Positions 1 through 8,572 of a stretch of DNA of 20,456 nucleotides are shown here, piece by piece; positions within the stretch are counted from its first letter, which is position 1; each line of letters begins with the position of its first letter. The notes beneath the pieces are model-generated. The model did not search any database and had not been told where the DNA came from. It saw only the letters and a program-made list of their open reading frames with translations. The translations under genes were made by a program, and so were the position numbers. The stretch spans positions 1 through 20,456 of the forward strand of contig JBCDBY010000040.1 in assembly GCA_039182715.1 (NCBI GenBank), in the 5' to 3' direction. This DNA is from JBCDBY01 sp039182715. Its GTDB lineage: Bacteria > Planctomycetota > PLA2.

Positions 1-314
1 AGTGAATCCTGTACCTCCCACTTTAGAAGGTGCCCTAAATCCAGACGGTGGCTCGCCGACAGGGGGTGGTTTAGTGGGGACTCCTGGCAATCCACCGCCA
101 GATCCAGACCTCGCCGATCCTGAAAACACGCCCTCACCGGTGACCTTTACCACACAGCCGCAGATTAATGTATCTGAGCAGGTTGTAACCACCGTTATCG
201 AACCCACTGGCACCTACGGTGCTAATACGGGTCGAGTCACCTATCGGATTCGGGTACAAAATACCGGTGTTGAGGATCTCAACAGCGTTACCTTAACCAA
301 CGACTTTACCAGCA
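1..314 (+). CDS. Fragment of a DUF11-type repeat surface protein (foreign to this contig)
   Basis: An open frame in phase with base 2 enters from the left edge and is real only up to the adapter sequence at 315. It reads a Pro/Gly/Asp-rich linker (about residues 1-45), then a beta-rich stretch ending in the motifs VTYRIRVQNTG and NSVTLTND. That pattern is typical of the DUF11 / conserved-repeat (TIGR01451-like) domains of large bacterial surface proteins. Both ends are missing. Base composition and codon use are clearly less GC-rich than everything to the right, so I infer DNA from another organism, possibly a cyanobacterium. The DUF11 assignment rests on a partial domain. The frame stays open past the join until 481, but that extension is meaningless read-through. 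Confidence 0.6.
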
Positions 315-327
315 AGATCGGAAGAGC
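315..327. other. Illumina adapter core at a chimeric assembly join
   Basis: The 13 bases AGATCGGAAGAGC match exactly the core common to Illumina TruSeq-type adapters. The next three bases, TCG, also agree with the older single-end adapter, although they may be native sequence. The sequence changes here from moderate to high GC, and a coding frame on each side (DUF11-like on plus, DUF3313-like on minus) is broken at this point. The minus-strand gene probably ended naturally in ...GAGCTCTTC (Glu-Leu-Phe), which shares bases with the adapter and would explain why an assembler joined the two. Treat it as an artefact, not a biological boundary. Confidence 0.93.
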
Positions 328-830
328 TCGACCGCCTGCCACTCGTCCTTGGCCCACTTGCCGCGCTCGCTGCCTTCGATGCGGCTCACGGCGGCGCAGA
401 GCACCTCGTTGCTGTTCGAGTCGCGGAAGTCGACCTCGAGCGCGGCGGCGCCGACGCCCATGTCCTTGCTCGACGGCTTGAGTTCCGTGAGCGCGATGCG
501 CACGCGCAGCACGTTGGGGCCCGCCTTGTCGACGACCGGGTAGTAGGGGTCGACCGCTTCGGTCAGGATGTCGCGGAACGCCTTGGTCGCTTTCGCCTTC
601 TGCTCGTCCGTCAGCTCCTGCGTGCCGCCCTTGTCGGCGATGCAGCGGATCGGGTCGATCATCAGGTAGGAGTACCGGCGCAGGTCGGCGCCCTCCTTGA
701 GCCAGATCTTGGAGCCCGGGTTCTCGCCGGGCGTGAGCTGGCGGTAGATCGAGCTGTCGAGGAAACCGCTGTAGCCGCCCGTGCAGCCGGCGACAGCGAG
801 GATCAGCAGAAGGTGCTTAGTACGGCTCAT
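328..830 (-). CDS. DUF3313-type lipoprotein, 3' end lost at the chimeric join
   Basis: The start is ATG at 830, giving a short signal peptide and lipobox (LAVAGC, Cys16), so it should be a membrane-anchored lipoprotein. After the lipobox, YSGFL near residue 20, YSYLMIDPI near residue 55, a helical stretch, then LRVRIALTEL and a beta-strand region match the DUF3313 family, whose function is unknown. About 168 codons are native. The frame then enters adapter sequence, so the C-terminus, where the family usually has a few dozen more residues, is missing. The start lies inside the end of the upstream HEAT-repeat gene (14-base overlap), which implies co-transcription and coupled translation. A longer frame extends upstream to 1025 but lies antisense-like over the HEAT gene and is rejected. 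Confidence 0.75.
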
Positions 831-2304
831 TCCAGTAGTTCTCCCAGGTGCGCTGGATGTTGTCCGGCACCTGCGGGCGCTCGGCGGAGATCTTGAACTT
901 TCGCTTGTTGTCGCGCCACCAGCGCTGCCAGGCCTCCTGGTTGGGGCCGAGCGAGGTGCCGGTGAGGACGGAGAGGGCGACGTTGAACTCGGGCATCGCG
1001 CGCGGCTCGTCGGTCGCGAACGCACGCGGGCCGCGGTCGCCGGCCGAGCCGACGAGGCGCATGCCCTTGATCAGCTCCTCGACCGACTGCTTCGTGCGGA
1101 TGTTGCCGACGCCGTAGATGCGCGCGCGCGTCGAAGCGAGCGTGCTGTACTTGAACGGCTTGTCGGTGAGCACCTTGATGGAGCTCTTGTCGCGGTGGCG
1201 GCCGATGGACTTGAGCAGCTCGGCGAAGAGCGCCTCGTCCTCCTTGCCGAGCTTCTTCTCGCGACGATACATGCGGTGCAGCTGGCGCAGCGCGTTCGGG
1301 TTGGGCACCCAGCCGAGCGCGATGACGGCGTAGTGGCGCACCTTGCGATCGCGGAAGCGCAGGCCGCGCGCCACTTCGTGGACGACCTTGTCGGAGACGA
1401 CGCCGCCGTAGCGCTCGATGGTGTGCGCGATGACGTCGGGGTCCTTGCCCTTGAACGCGTCCTTGAACTTGCTGACCGCGATCTTCTCCTCGTCCGGTGT
1501 CGGGTTGTCGTTGATTTCGAGGGGCGGCTGCAGCGAAGCGGGGGGCGGCTTCTTCTTGGCGTCGCGGTAGTAGTTCTTGCCCCAGTACTTCTCGTAGAGG
1601 TCGCTGATGTCGGGCGGCACCTCGGGGCGCTCGGCGGGGACGCGCGGCGCGTCCTTCTTGCGCCACGTGCGCCACCACTTCTCGAGGTCCTGCGTGCCGC
1701 GGCCGAAGTCCTCACCCGTCAGGATGAAGATCGCCGCGTGGAAGTCCTTCTGGAAGACGCCGCGCCACTCCGACTGGATGCCGGAGCCGCGCTGGCGGCC
1801 GCCCGCCTTGCGCGAGAGCTTGATGAGCTCCTCGACCGCGTCGTCGTCGCGGATGTTGCCGAGTCCGTAGAGGCGCGCGCGACCCGACTCGAGCGTGAGG
1901 TTGCGGAAGACGCTGTCCACGAAGACGCGGATCGAACTCTTGTCGCCGTGTCGTCCGATCGACTGCAGCAGCAGCGCGAAGAGCGACGGGTTCTTGGAGA
2001 GCGAGCGGTTCCCGAAGTAGAGCCGCTGCAGCTCCTTGAGCGCGGTGTTGCTCTTCATGCGGCCGAGCGTGTCGATCGACACCTTGCGGACCGCGAGGCT
2101 CTTGTGCCGCAGGCCGCGGGCGATCTGCTTGATCACCGCGTCGTCCTCGATCGTCGCCGAGCCGCGAATGGCGGCGTCGATGATCGTCTCGTCGCCGGTC
2201 TTGAAGGCCTCCTTGAGGTCTTTGACCACCTCGTCGGTCGGCCGGGCGTCCTGGGCGGCGGCCAAGCTCGCCAGCACCAGCAGCCCCGTGATTACGCTGC
2301 GCAT
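817..2304 (-). CDS. Exported HEAT-repeat protein with two duplicated halves
   Basis: This 495-residue protein starts with a cleavable signal peptide (about residues 1-18, ending SLAAAQ). The rest is two homologous halves of about 220 residues, roughly 22-235 and 270-490. Each half carries the same ordered landmarks: a DAFK/EAFK helix, VxxxARGLRxxxxxVR, a long helix ending in SIGRHxDKSSI, RARxYGxGNIR, VEELIK, then a LTG...W..WW motif and a final PAERPxVP segment. The helical pairs look like HEAT-type repeats. The LTG...W..WW element recurs in HEAT-repeat proteins annotated in planctomycete-like genomes. There is no catalytic motif, so a scaffold or binding role outside the cytoplasm is inference. 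No Shine-Dalgarno sequence precedes the ATG. The gene overlaps the downstream DUF3313 lipoprotein gene by 14 bases. Confidence 0.8.
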   Translation of the reverse strand: MRSVITGLLVLASLAAAQDARPTDEVVKDLKEAFKTGDETIIDAAIRGSATIEDDAVIKQIARGLRHKSLAVRKVSIDTLGRMKSNTALKELQRLYFGNRSLSKNPSLFALLLQSIGRHGDKSSIRVFVDSVFRNLTLESGRARLYGLGNIRDDDAVEELIKLSRKAGGRQRGSGIQSEWRGVFQKDFHAAIFILTGEDFGRGTQDLEKWWRTWRKKDAPRVPAERPEVPPDISDLYEKYWGKNYYRDAKKKPPPASLQPPLEINDNPTPDEEKIAVSKFKDAFKGKDPDVIAHTIERYGGVVSDKVVHEVARGLRFRDRKVRHYAVIALGWVPNPNALRQLHRMYRREKKLGKEDEALFAELLKSIGRHRDKSSIKVLTDKPFKYSTLASTRARIYGVGNIRTKQSVEELIKGMRLVGSAGDRGPRAFATDEPRAMPEFNVALSVLTGTSLGPNQEAWQRWWRDNKRKFKISAERPQVPDNIQRTWENYWNEPY

Positions 2305-2507
2305 AGGGGAAGAAGTCTAACCAACCGGCGGATTTAGCCTGCATCATTCATGACCACGCGGGTTCTGGCCGGTCCGGATCGCCGAGCTCCGCTTCATCCC
2401 TCGTCGCCGTGAATTCCGCCACGGCTTCCTCGGGATTCCTCGATCTCGACGATCCGTCCTCGCCCAGAAGGGCGCGTCGAGACGGCAAGAACGCATCGTG
2501 GAGCAGG
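2305..2507. other. Intergenic spacer between moeA and the HEAT-repeat gene
   Basis: Both flanking genes are on the minus strand, so this stretch should hold the moeA 3' end and the HEAT-gene promoter. A small hairpin, CGCCC-AGAA-GGGCG at 2461-2474, lies 34 bases past the moeA stop and might be a weak terminator, but no T-run follows it on the minus strand. I see no small gene with a convincing start, and no RNA gene. Confidence 0.35.
2314..2319 (-). promoter_or_regulatory. Candidate -10 element (TAGACT) of a leaderless HEAT-gene transcript
   Basis: On the minus strand TAGACT fits the TANNNT -10 pattern and lies 9 bases before the ATG at 2304, where no Shine-Dalgarno sequence is visible. No convincing -35 element is seen. 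It is listed because similar elements occur at mutY, the metalloprotease gene and acsA. Confidence 0.3.
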
Positions 2508-3737
2508 TTAGTACAGCAGCACTTCCACCGGCTCCCCTTCGCCGTACCCCTCCGCCTCCTTCGGCACGATCACGAAGCCGTGGGCGCGGGTCGTCGACGA
2601 GAGGATGCCGGCGCCGCGGATCGCGAGCGGCATCACGCGGCCGTCCTCGATACGGACGCGCGCGTAGTCGGTGCGGCCGAGCACCGAGGCGATCTTGCGG
2701 GCCAGCGGCATCCGCAGCCGAACGTGCGGCCAGTCCGCATGGAGGCCGGCCCGGCGCCGGACGGCGCGCCCGGCGAAGAAGTCGTAGGCGCAAAGGCAGG
2801 AGACCGGGTTGCCGGGCAGCAGGAAGACCGGCTTCTCCTCGATGAAGCCGATGCCGGCGGGGGATGCGGGGCGTAGCGCCATGCCGTGGATCGGGAGCTC
2901 GCCCTTCTCGCGCACCAGCAGCGGCGCGTGATCCTCCTCGCCGACGCTCGAGCCGCCGCTGATCAGCACGATGTCCGCCTCGCGCGCGCAGACGTCGATC
3001 GCCTCGGCGAGCGCTTCGCGGTCGTCCTTCAGGATCGGACCGGTGACCAGGTGGCCGCCGTCGCGGGCGACGAGCGCCTGCAGCATCGGCGTGTTGGCAT
3101 CGGCGATCGCGTAGCCTTTGGGCGGCGTACCGGGCGGGAGGATTTCGTTGCCGGTCACGATGAGCGCGACCTTCGGCTGCTGGATGGCGAAGAGCCGGCT
3201 GACGCCGACCGAGGAGAGCACGCCGAGATCCTGCGGCTTGAGTTTGCGGCCCGCCTGGAAGAGCACCGAGCCGAGTTTGATGTCCTCGCCGATCTCGCCG
3301 ACGTTCTTGCCCGGCGTGACCGGTTCGCGCACGCGCACCGATTCGCCGTCGACGTCGCAGAACTCGACCGGTACGACCGCGTCGGCGCCCTCCGGCATGG
3401 GCGCGCCGGTCATGATGCGGACGCAGCGGTCGCCGGCGACCGTGGCGCCGGCGGGGCGCGCGGGCAGGCTTCGCCCGACGACCGCAAACGGCCGCGGGTC
3501 GTGCGTGGTCGCGCCGAAGGTCTCCTCGGCGACGACCGCGAAGCCGTCCATCGCCGATCGACGGAAACCGGGCACGTCGACCGGCGCGGTCAGATCCCGT
3601 CCGAGGACGCGTCCCGCGCACTCCAGAAGGCCGACGGGCACCGCCGCGAGCGGCCCGACGCGCGCATCGATGAGCGCGACCGCTTCACTCACGTCGGTGC
3701 GGCGCTCGAAGCCGCGCATGCGTACGTCGTGGGACAT
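2508..3737 (-). CDS. moeA: Molybdopterin molybdenumtransferase MoeA
   Basis: MoeA inserts molybdate into adenylylated molybdopterin to finish the molybdenum cofactor, in the cytoplasm. The 409-residue product has the family's usual length. Diagnostic blocks are FRRSAMDGFAV (about 45-55), IMTGAPMPEGADAVV (about 100), the central MPT-binding-like domain with IVTGNEILPPG and ISGGSSVGEEDHAP, the LPGNPVS loop, and the C-terminal beta domain ending GEPVEVLLY. The chosen ATG at 3737 gives a normal N-terminus. Met7 (codon at 3719) is an alternative. A GTG at 3833 in the same frame would translate the heptamer repeats and is unlikely. No Shine-Dalgarno sequence is present; a minus-strand CATAAT (3747-3752) and a C8 run (3738-3745) precede the start. 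No other cofactor genes are adjacent. Confidence 0.93.
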   Translation of the reverse strand: MSHDVRMRGFERRTDVSEAVALIDARVGPLAAVPVGLLECAGRVLGRDLTAPVDVPGFRRSAMDGFAVVAEETFGATTHDPRPFAVVGRSLPARPAGATVAGDRCVRIMTGAPMPEGADAVVPVEFCDVDGESVRVREPVTPGKNVGEIGEDIKLGSVLFQAGRKLKPQDLGVLSSVGVSRLFAIQQPKVALIVTGNEILPPGTPPKGYAIADANTPMLQALVARDGGHLVTGPILKDDREALAEAIDVCAREADIVLISGGSSVGEEDHAPLLVREKGELPIHGMALRPASPAGIGFIEEKPVFLLPGNPVSCLCAYDFFAGRAVRRRAGLHADWPHVRLRMPLARKIASVLGRTDYARVRIEDGRVMPLAIRGAGILSSTTRAHGFVIVPKEAEGYGEGEPVEVLLY

Positions 3738-3785
3738 GGGGGGGGCATTATGGCCGATGGCCGGGGCCGCCGCTTCAAACTGGCT

Positions 3786-3827
3786 GCGTGCAGCGTGCGG
3801 CGTACAGCGTGAAGCGTGCACCGTGTC
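3786..3827. repeat. Heptameric tandem repeat, consensus GCGTGCA, five units plus a degenerate sixth
   Basis: Units are GCGTGCA, GCGTGCG, GCGTACA, GCGTGAA and GCGTGCA (3786-3820), followed by CCGTGTC (3821-3827). They fill most of the short region between the divergent moeA and mutY starts. The 7-base period is exact, with one or two substitutions per unit. This resembles the short tandemly repeated repetitive sequences reported from other bacteria. No protein product is expected. Confidence 0.8.
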
Positions 3828-3837
3828 GCCCACCCGC

Positions 3838-3843
3838 TACGCT
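3838..3843 (+). promoter_or_regulatory. Candidate -10 element (TACGCT) of a leaderless mutY transcript
   Basis: TACGCT fits TANNNT and ends 6 bases before the GTG at 3850, the spacing expected if transcription begins at or next to the start codon. It favours the GTG at 3850 over the in-frame GTG at 3823. No -35 element is recognisable. Confidence 0.33.
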
Positions 3844-3849
3844 GAGGCC

Positions 3850-4779
3850 GTGGACTCCGAGCAGCTGCTCCCGTGGTACCGGCGTGAAGCGCGCGACCTT
3901 CCCTGGCGTCGCACGCGCGACCCGTACGCCATCTGGGTGTCGGAGATCATGTTGCAGCAGACGCGCGTGGCGGCGGTCATTCCCTACTACGAGCGCTTCC
4001 TGCGCCGCTTCCCCGACGTCGGCACGCTGGCGCGAGCGCGCGAGGAGACGGTGCTCGCTCACTGGTCGGGCCTCGGCTACTACCGTCGAGCGCGCATGCT
4101 GCACGCCGCTGCCCGGCAGGCCGCGCGCGACGGCGTGCCGACCAGCTACGACGGTTGGCGCGCGCTCCCCGGCATTGGCGACTACACCGCGTCGGCCATC
4201 GCGTCGATCGCCCACGGTGAAGCGGAGCCGGTCGTCGACGGCAACGTGGAACGGGTGGTCTCGCGCTATCTGGCCGCGCATCCCGACAAGCGCGAGACGC
4301 GACGCCGGATGGAGAGCTGGATTCCCGCCGACGAGCCCGGCGACTTCAATCAGGCGGTCATGGAGCTCGGCGCGACGGTCTGCCTGCCGCGCGCACCCCG
4401 TTGCGATGCGTGCCCGATCGTGGACGGCTGCCGCGGCCGGCATGAGCCGGAGCGCTATCCCGCCGCGAAGGTGCGCCCGAAGGTGCGGGAGGTCGAGCGG
4501 GCGGTCAAACTTGCCCGTTCGAAGGGCCGCGTCTTTTTGCGACGCAACGAGAAGACCGGCGTTCTGGAGGGCATGTGGGACCTGCCGCCCTCCCGCGGTG
4601 GCGGCGACGCGCTCGGCGAGGTGCGGCACGGCGTCCTCGACCGCTCCTATCGCATCTCCATTCACGCCGGTCGCGCGACCGGGACCGGCCGCTGGTTCAC
4701 CCCGAAGCAGCTCGAAAGCGTGCCCCTCGCCACCGCGGCGCGCAAATGTCTTCGGCTGGTCGGCTTCATTTCTGCGTAG
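3850..4779 (+). CDS. mutY: A/G-specific adenine glycosylase MutY
   Basis: MutY removes adenine mispaired with 8-oxoguanine, preventing G:C to T:A mutations. Seen here are LPWRR, SEIMLQQT with the catalytic Glu32, the helix-hairpin-helix LPGIGDYTASAI, VVDGNVERV with the catalytic Asp130, and a 4Fe-4S loop with Cys178, Cys185, Cys188 and Cys194 (C-x6-C-x2-C-x5-C). The C-terminal region (about 220-309) resembles the NUDIX-like lesion-recognition domain, including GVLEGMWDLP. At 309 residues it is slightly shorter than the E. coli enzyme. The start is uncertain: GTG 3850 is chosen for the TACGCT element, while GTG 3823 would add nine residues and also be acceptable. It is divergent from moeA, with the heptamer repeats between them. 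Confidence 0.93.
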   Translation: MDSEQLLPWYRREARDLPWRRTRDPYAIWVSEIMLQQTRVAAVIPYYERFLRRFPDVGTLARAREETVLAHWSGLGYYRRARMLHAAARQAARDGVPTSYDGWRALPGIGDYTASAIASIAHGEAEPVVDGNVERVVSRYLAAHPDKRETRRRMESWIPADEPGDFNQAVMELGATVCLPRAPRCDACPIVDGCRGRHEPERYPAAKVRPKVREVERAVKLARSKGRVFLRRNEKTGVLEGMWDLPPSRGGGDALGEVRHGVLDRSYRISIHAGRATGTGRWFTPKQLESVPLATAARKCLRLVGFISA

Positions 4780-4790
4780 GAACCGGCCGT

Positions 4791-4796
4791 TAGAGT
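4791..4796 (+). promoter_or_regulatory. Candidate -10 element (TAGAGT) before the metalloprotease gene
   Basis: TAGAGT fits TANNNT and ends 6 bases before the ATG at 4803. The spacing matches the mutY case exactly. No clear Shine-Dalgarno sequence is present (only CAGGG directly upstream), so a leaderless mRNA is possible. Confidence 0.33.
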
Positions 4797-4802
4797 CAGG
4801 GT

Positions 4803-6608
4803 ATGGGACGTGGTCTGATTGCCTCGCTGCTGCTTGTGGCGGCCTGTGGCGGCGGGGGCGGCGGCGGCGCGAGCGGGCCGCTCGTCGAGACGCTGCCGCT
4901 GTTCGTCGTGCGTCCCGATGTGCCGACCGTCACCACGATCACGTTCACCAACCCGCTCGACGTCGAGGCGGTGGTGGAGCTGCTCGAGGCGCCGGACAAC
5001 GGTTTCGAGATTCCGCCGCTCTTCTTCCCGCGCGTGCTGTTCGCCAACGGCGATCGCGATCTGCAGGTGACCTATCGCCCGACCGGCGAGGCGACCTCCG
5101 AATCGAGCCTGCGCCTCGCCTTCAGCGGCGCGGGGCAGCGGCGCGAGGTGATCATCCGGCTGCGCGCGTCGACCGAGACCCCGCGCGTCGTGCTGGTCAC
5201 GAGCGGCGTGGATTTCGGCGACGTCCTGGGCGGCGACATGGCTGCGCGGGAGGTCACGGTACGCAACGACTCCACGGTCACGCCGGTCGCCATCGCGCCG
5301 ATTACCACGCTGCCGCGCGGGTTCGACCTGACGCCCGGTGCGGTCTCGCTGGCGCCCGGCCAGACGCAGGTCTACACGCTCACCTACACGCCCGACGTGG
5401 TCGACACGATCAACTTCCAGCTCGCGTTCTCGGAGGATGCGACCGGGGGGACCCTGTCGCTGCCCGTCGCGGCGCGCACCAGCGCCTGGCGCCAGGAGCT
5501 GGTCACCGATTTCGGCTCCGTGCCCCTGGTGAACGGCGAGACGGCGTGGCTGGAAGTCGAGGTGCCGGACGAGGGCGTCTCGCTCAGCCTCGAGGCGGTG
5601 CGCGACGGCGTCTCGATCGGGCTGCTCGGCTTCGAAGGGCCGGGCGGCTGCGTCTACGAGAATGCGAATGCGACCGGCGCCTTCCTCTGGTTCGAGGGCG
5701 ACGAGGGCATCTTCACCGCCACGGTACCCAGCAGCGACCGCACGGCGCTGCGGCTCGTGCCGGGGGGCGGCACCTATCGCTTCCGGTTCTTCCTCCTGTC
5801 GGGCAGCGCCGCCTCGGTCGACGTGCGCGCCATCGTGCGCAACCGCTCCGGCGCGGTGAACGACGACGGCGTGCTCGACCTCAACGTCTTCATCGCCGAC
5901 GGCATCTCCTTCGACGCCTCGCAGGCGGAGGACAGTACGCGGCTGCAGGCGATGCTCGACGAGGCGGACCGCGTCTTCCGGACGCAGGGGCTGCGTCTCG
6001 GCGAGATCGACTACTACGACATCAGCAACCCCGACTTCGACCGCATCGGCAGTACCGACGAGTTCTACGACATGCTCGAGCAGGAGTCCGTGCAGGCGAC
6101 GCGGACGCGGCTCAACCTCTTCCTCGTCCTGCAGACCGGAGGCGGGGGCGCGGTCGGGGTGGCGGCGCGCATCGGCGGCCCGCAGCGCAACGGCACGCGT
6201 GCGAGCGGGGTGATGGTCGACTTCGACTTCGGGAACACGACGCAGGGCGGCTACATCACGGCGCATGAGATCGGCCATTTCCTCGGCCTGCTGCACACCG
6301 TGGAGTCGTCCGGTTCGCACGACCTCATCGACGACACCGAGGAGTGTCCGCCGAACGGTCCGAACGCCGTCTGCCCGACCACCGGCAACGACTACCTGAT
6401 GCACTGGCGGCTGCTCTCCGCCGAGCCGGTCGTCACCGACGGGCAGGGCCTCGTCATCCGCGGCCATCCGCTCGTGCGGTCGGAGGAAGCGGGACCGCGG
6501 CTGTCCGCGATCGCGCAGCGCCGCGCGCCCGCTGCGTCACCCCTCTTGGCAGCGGCGCTGCCCGAGGGCTGGTGCGGTACGCCGGGATGCTGCGGCGCAC
6601 CAAAATAG
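4803..6608 (+). CDS. Lipoprotein with beta-sandwich domains and a metzincin-like metalloprotease domain
   Basis: The 601-residue product begins with a lipobox (LLLVAAC, Cys15) followed by a Gly-rich tether, so it is predicted to be lipid-anchored outside the cytoplasm. Two beta-sandwich segments, about 30-120 and 128-215, resemble the ASH/choice-of-anchor Ig-like folds. A beta-rich stretch, about 225-340, could be a PPC- or jelly-roll-like domain. The C-terminal region carries HEIGHFLGLLH at 488-498, the extended zinc-binding HExxHxxGxxH of metzincins with catalytic Glu489, and a likely Met-turn in NDYLMHW about 40 residues later. The motif spacing resembles pappalysin or reprolysin-like enzymes, but the exact family is not certain. 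The tail WCGTPGCCG is unusually Cys-rich. Its substrate is unknown. It may be independent of mutY (23-base gap). Confidence 0.8.
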   Translation: MGRGLIASLLLVAACGGGGGGGASGPLVETLPLFVVRPDVPTVTTITFTNPLDVEAVVELLEAPDNGFEIPPLFFPRVLFANGDRDLQVTYRPTGEATSESSLRLAFSGAGQRREVIIRLRASTETPRVVLVTSGVDFGDVLGGDMAAREVTVRNDSTVTPVAIAPITTLPRGFDLTPGAVSLAPGQTQVYTLTYTPDVVDTINFQLAFSEDATGGTLSLPVAARTSAWRQELVTDFGSVPLVNGETAWLEVEVPDEGVSLSLEAVRDGVSIGLLGFEGPGGCVYENANATGAFLWFEGDEGIFTATVPSSDRTALRLVPGGGTYRFRFFLLSGSAASVDVRAIVRNRSGAVNDDGVLDLNVFIADGISFDASQAEDSTRLQAMLDEADRVFRTQGLRLGEIDYYDISNPDFDRIGSTDEFYDMLEQESVQATRTRLNLFLVLQTGGGGAVGVAARIGGPQRNGTRASGVMVDFDFGNTTQGGYITAHEIGHFLGLLHTVESSGSHDLIDDTEECPPNGPNAVCPTTGNDYLMHWRLLSAEPVVTDGQGLVIRGHPLVRSEEAGPRLSAIAQRRAPAASPLLAAALPEGWCGTPGCCGAPK

Positions 6609-6611
6609 CCG

Positions 6612-6630
6612 CCGGATTGGCATAATCCGG
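6612..6630. promoter_or_regulatory. Perfect inverted repeat over a -10-like hexamer upstream of acsA
   Basis: CCGGATT (6612-6618) and AATCCGG (6624-6630) are exact inverse copies around the 5-base centre GGCAT. They occupy nearly all of the 25-base gap between the metalloprotease stop and the acsA ATG. The hexamer CATAAT (6621-6626), five of six matches to the -10 consensus, ends 7 bases before the ATG and lies partly inside the right arm. It could be an operator overlapping the promoter or a hairpin in the RNA. No T-run follows, so it is a poor terminator. Confidence 0.45.
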
Positions 6631-6633
6631 TGC

Positions 6634-8571
<1,938 letters not shown>

Positions 8572-8572
8572 G

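Noticed and set aside
1..314. Horizontally acquired surface-protein gene or genomic island edge
   Set aside because: The composition change coincides exactly with an adapter sequence, so an assembly artefact explains it better than transfer.
2..481. Open frame continuing from the DUF11-like fragment into the high-GC DNA
   Set aside because: It crosses the adapter at 315-327; residues after about 104 are an Arg-rich read-through of the DUF3313 gene's opposite strand.
781..2337. Long plus-strand open frame opposite the HEAT-repeat gene
   Set aside because: It is Arg/Ala/Leu/Val/Asp-rich with no motif and mirrors the codon bias of the real gene; the minus strand has a signal peptide and repeats.
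2461..2474. Terminator for moeA
   Set aside because: The hairpin is only 5 bp and no T-run follows on the minus strand; noted only within the spacer entry.
3786..3827. CRISPR-like or transposon-end repeats
   Set aside because: Direct 7-base units without spacers or terminal inverted repeats; a simple tandem repeat fits.
3788..6268. 826-codon plus-strand frame spanning mutY and the metalloprotease gene
   Set aside because: It covers two clearly recognisable genes in another frame; the product is Arg/Ala-rich with no domain.
4662..6467. 601-codon minus-strand frame opposite the metalloprotease gene
   Set aside because: Antisense shadow of high-GC coding DNA; the plus strand carries a lipobox and a zinc motif.
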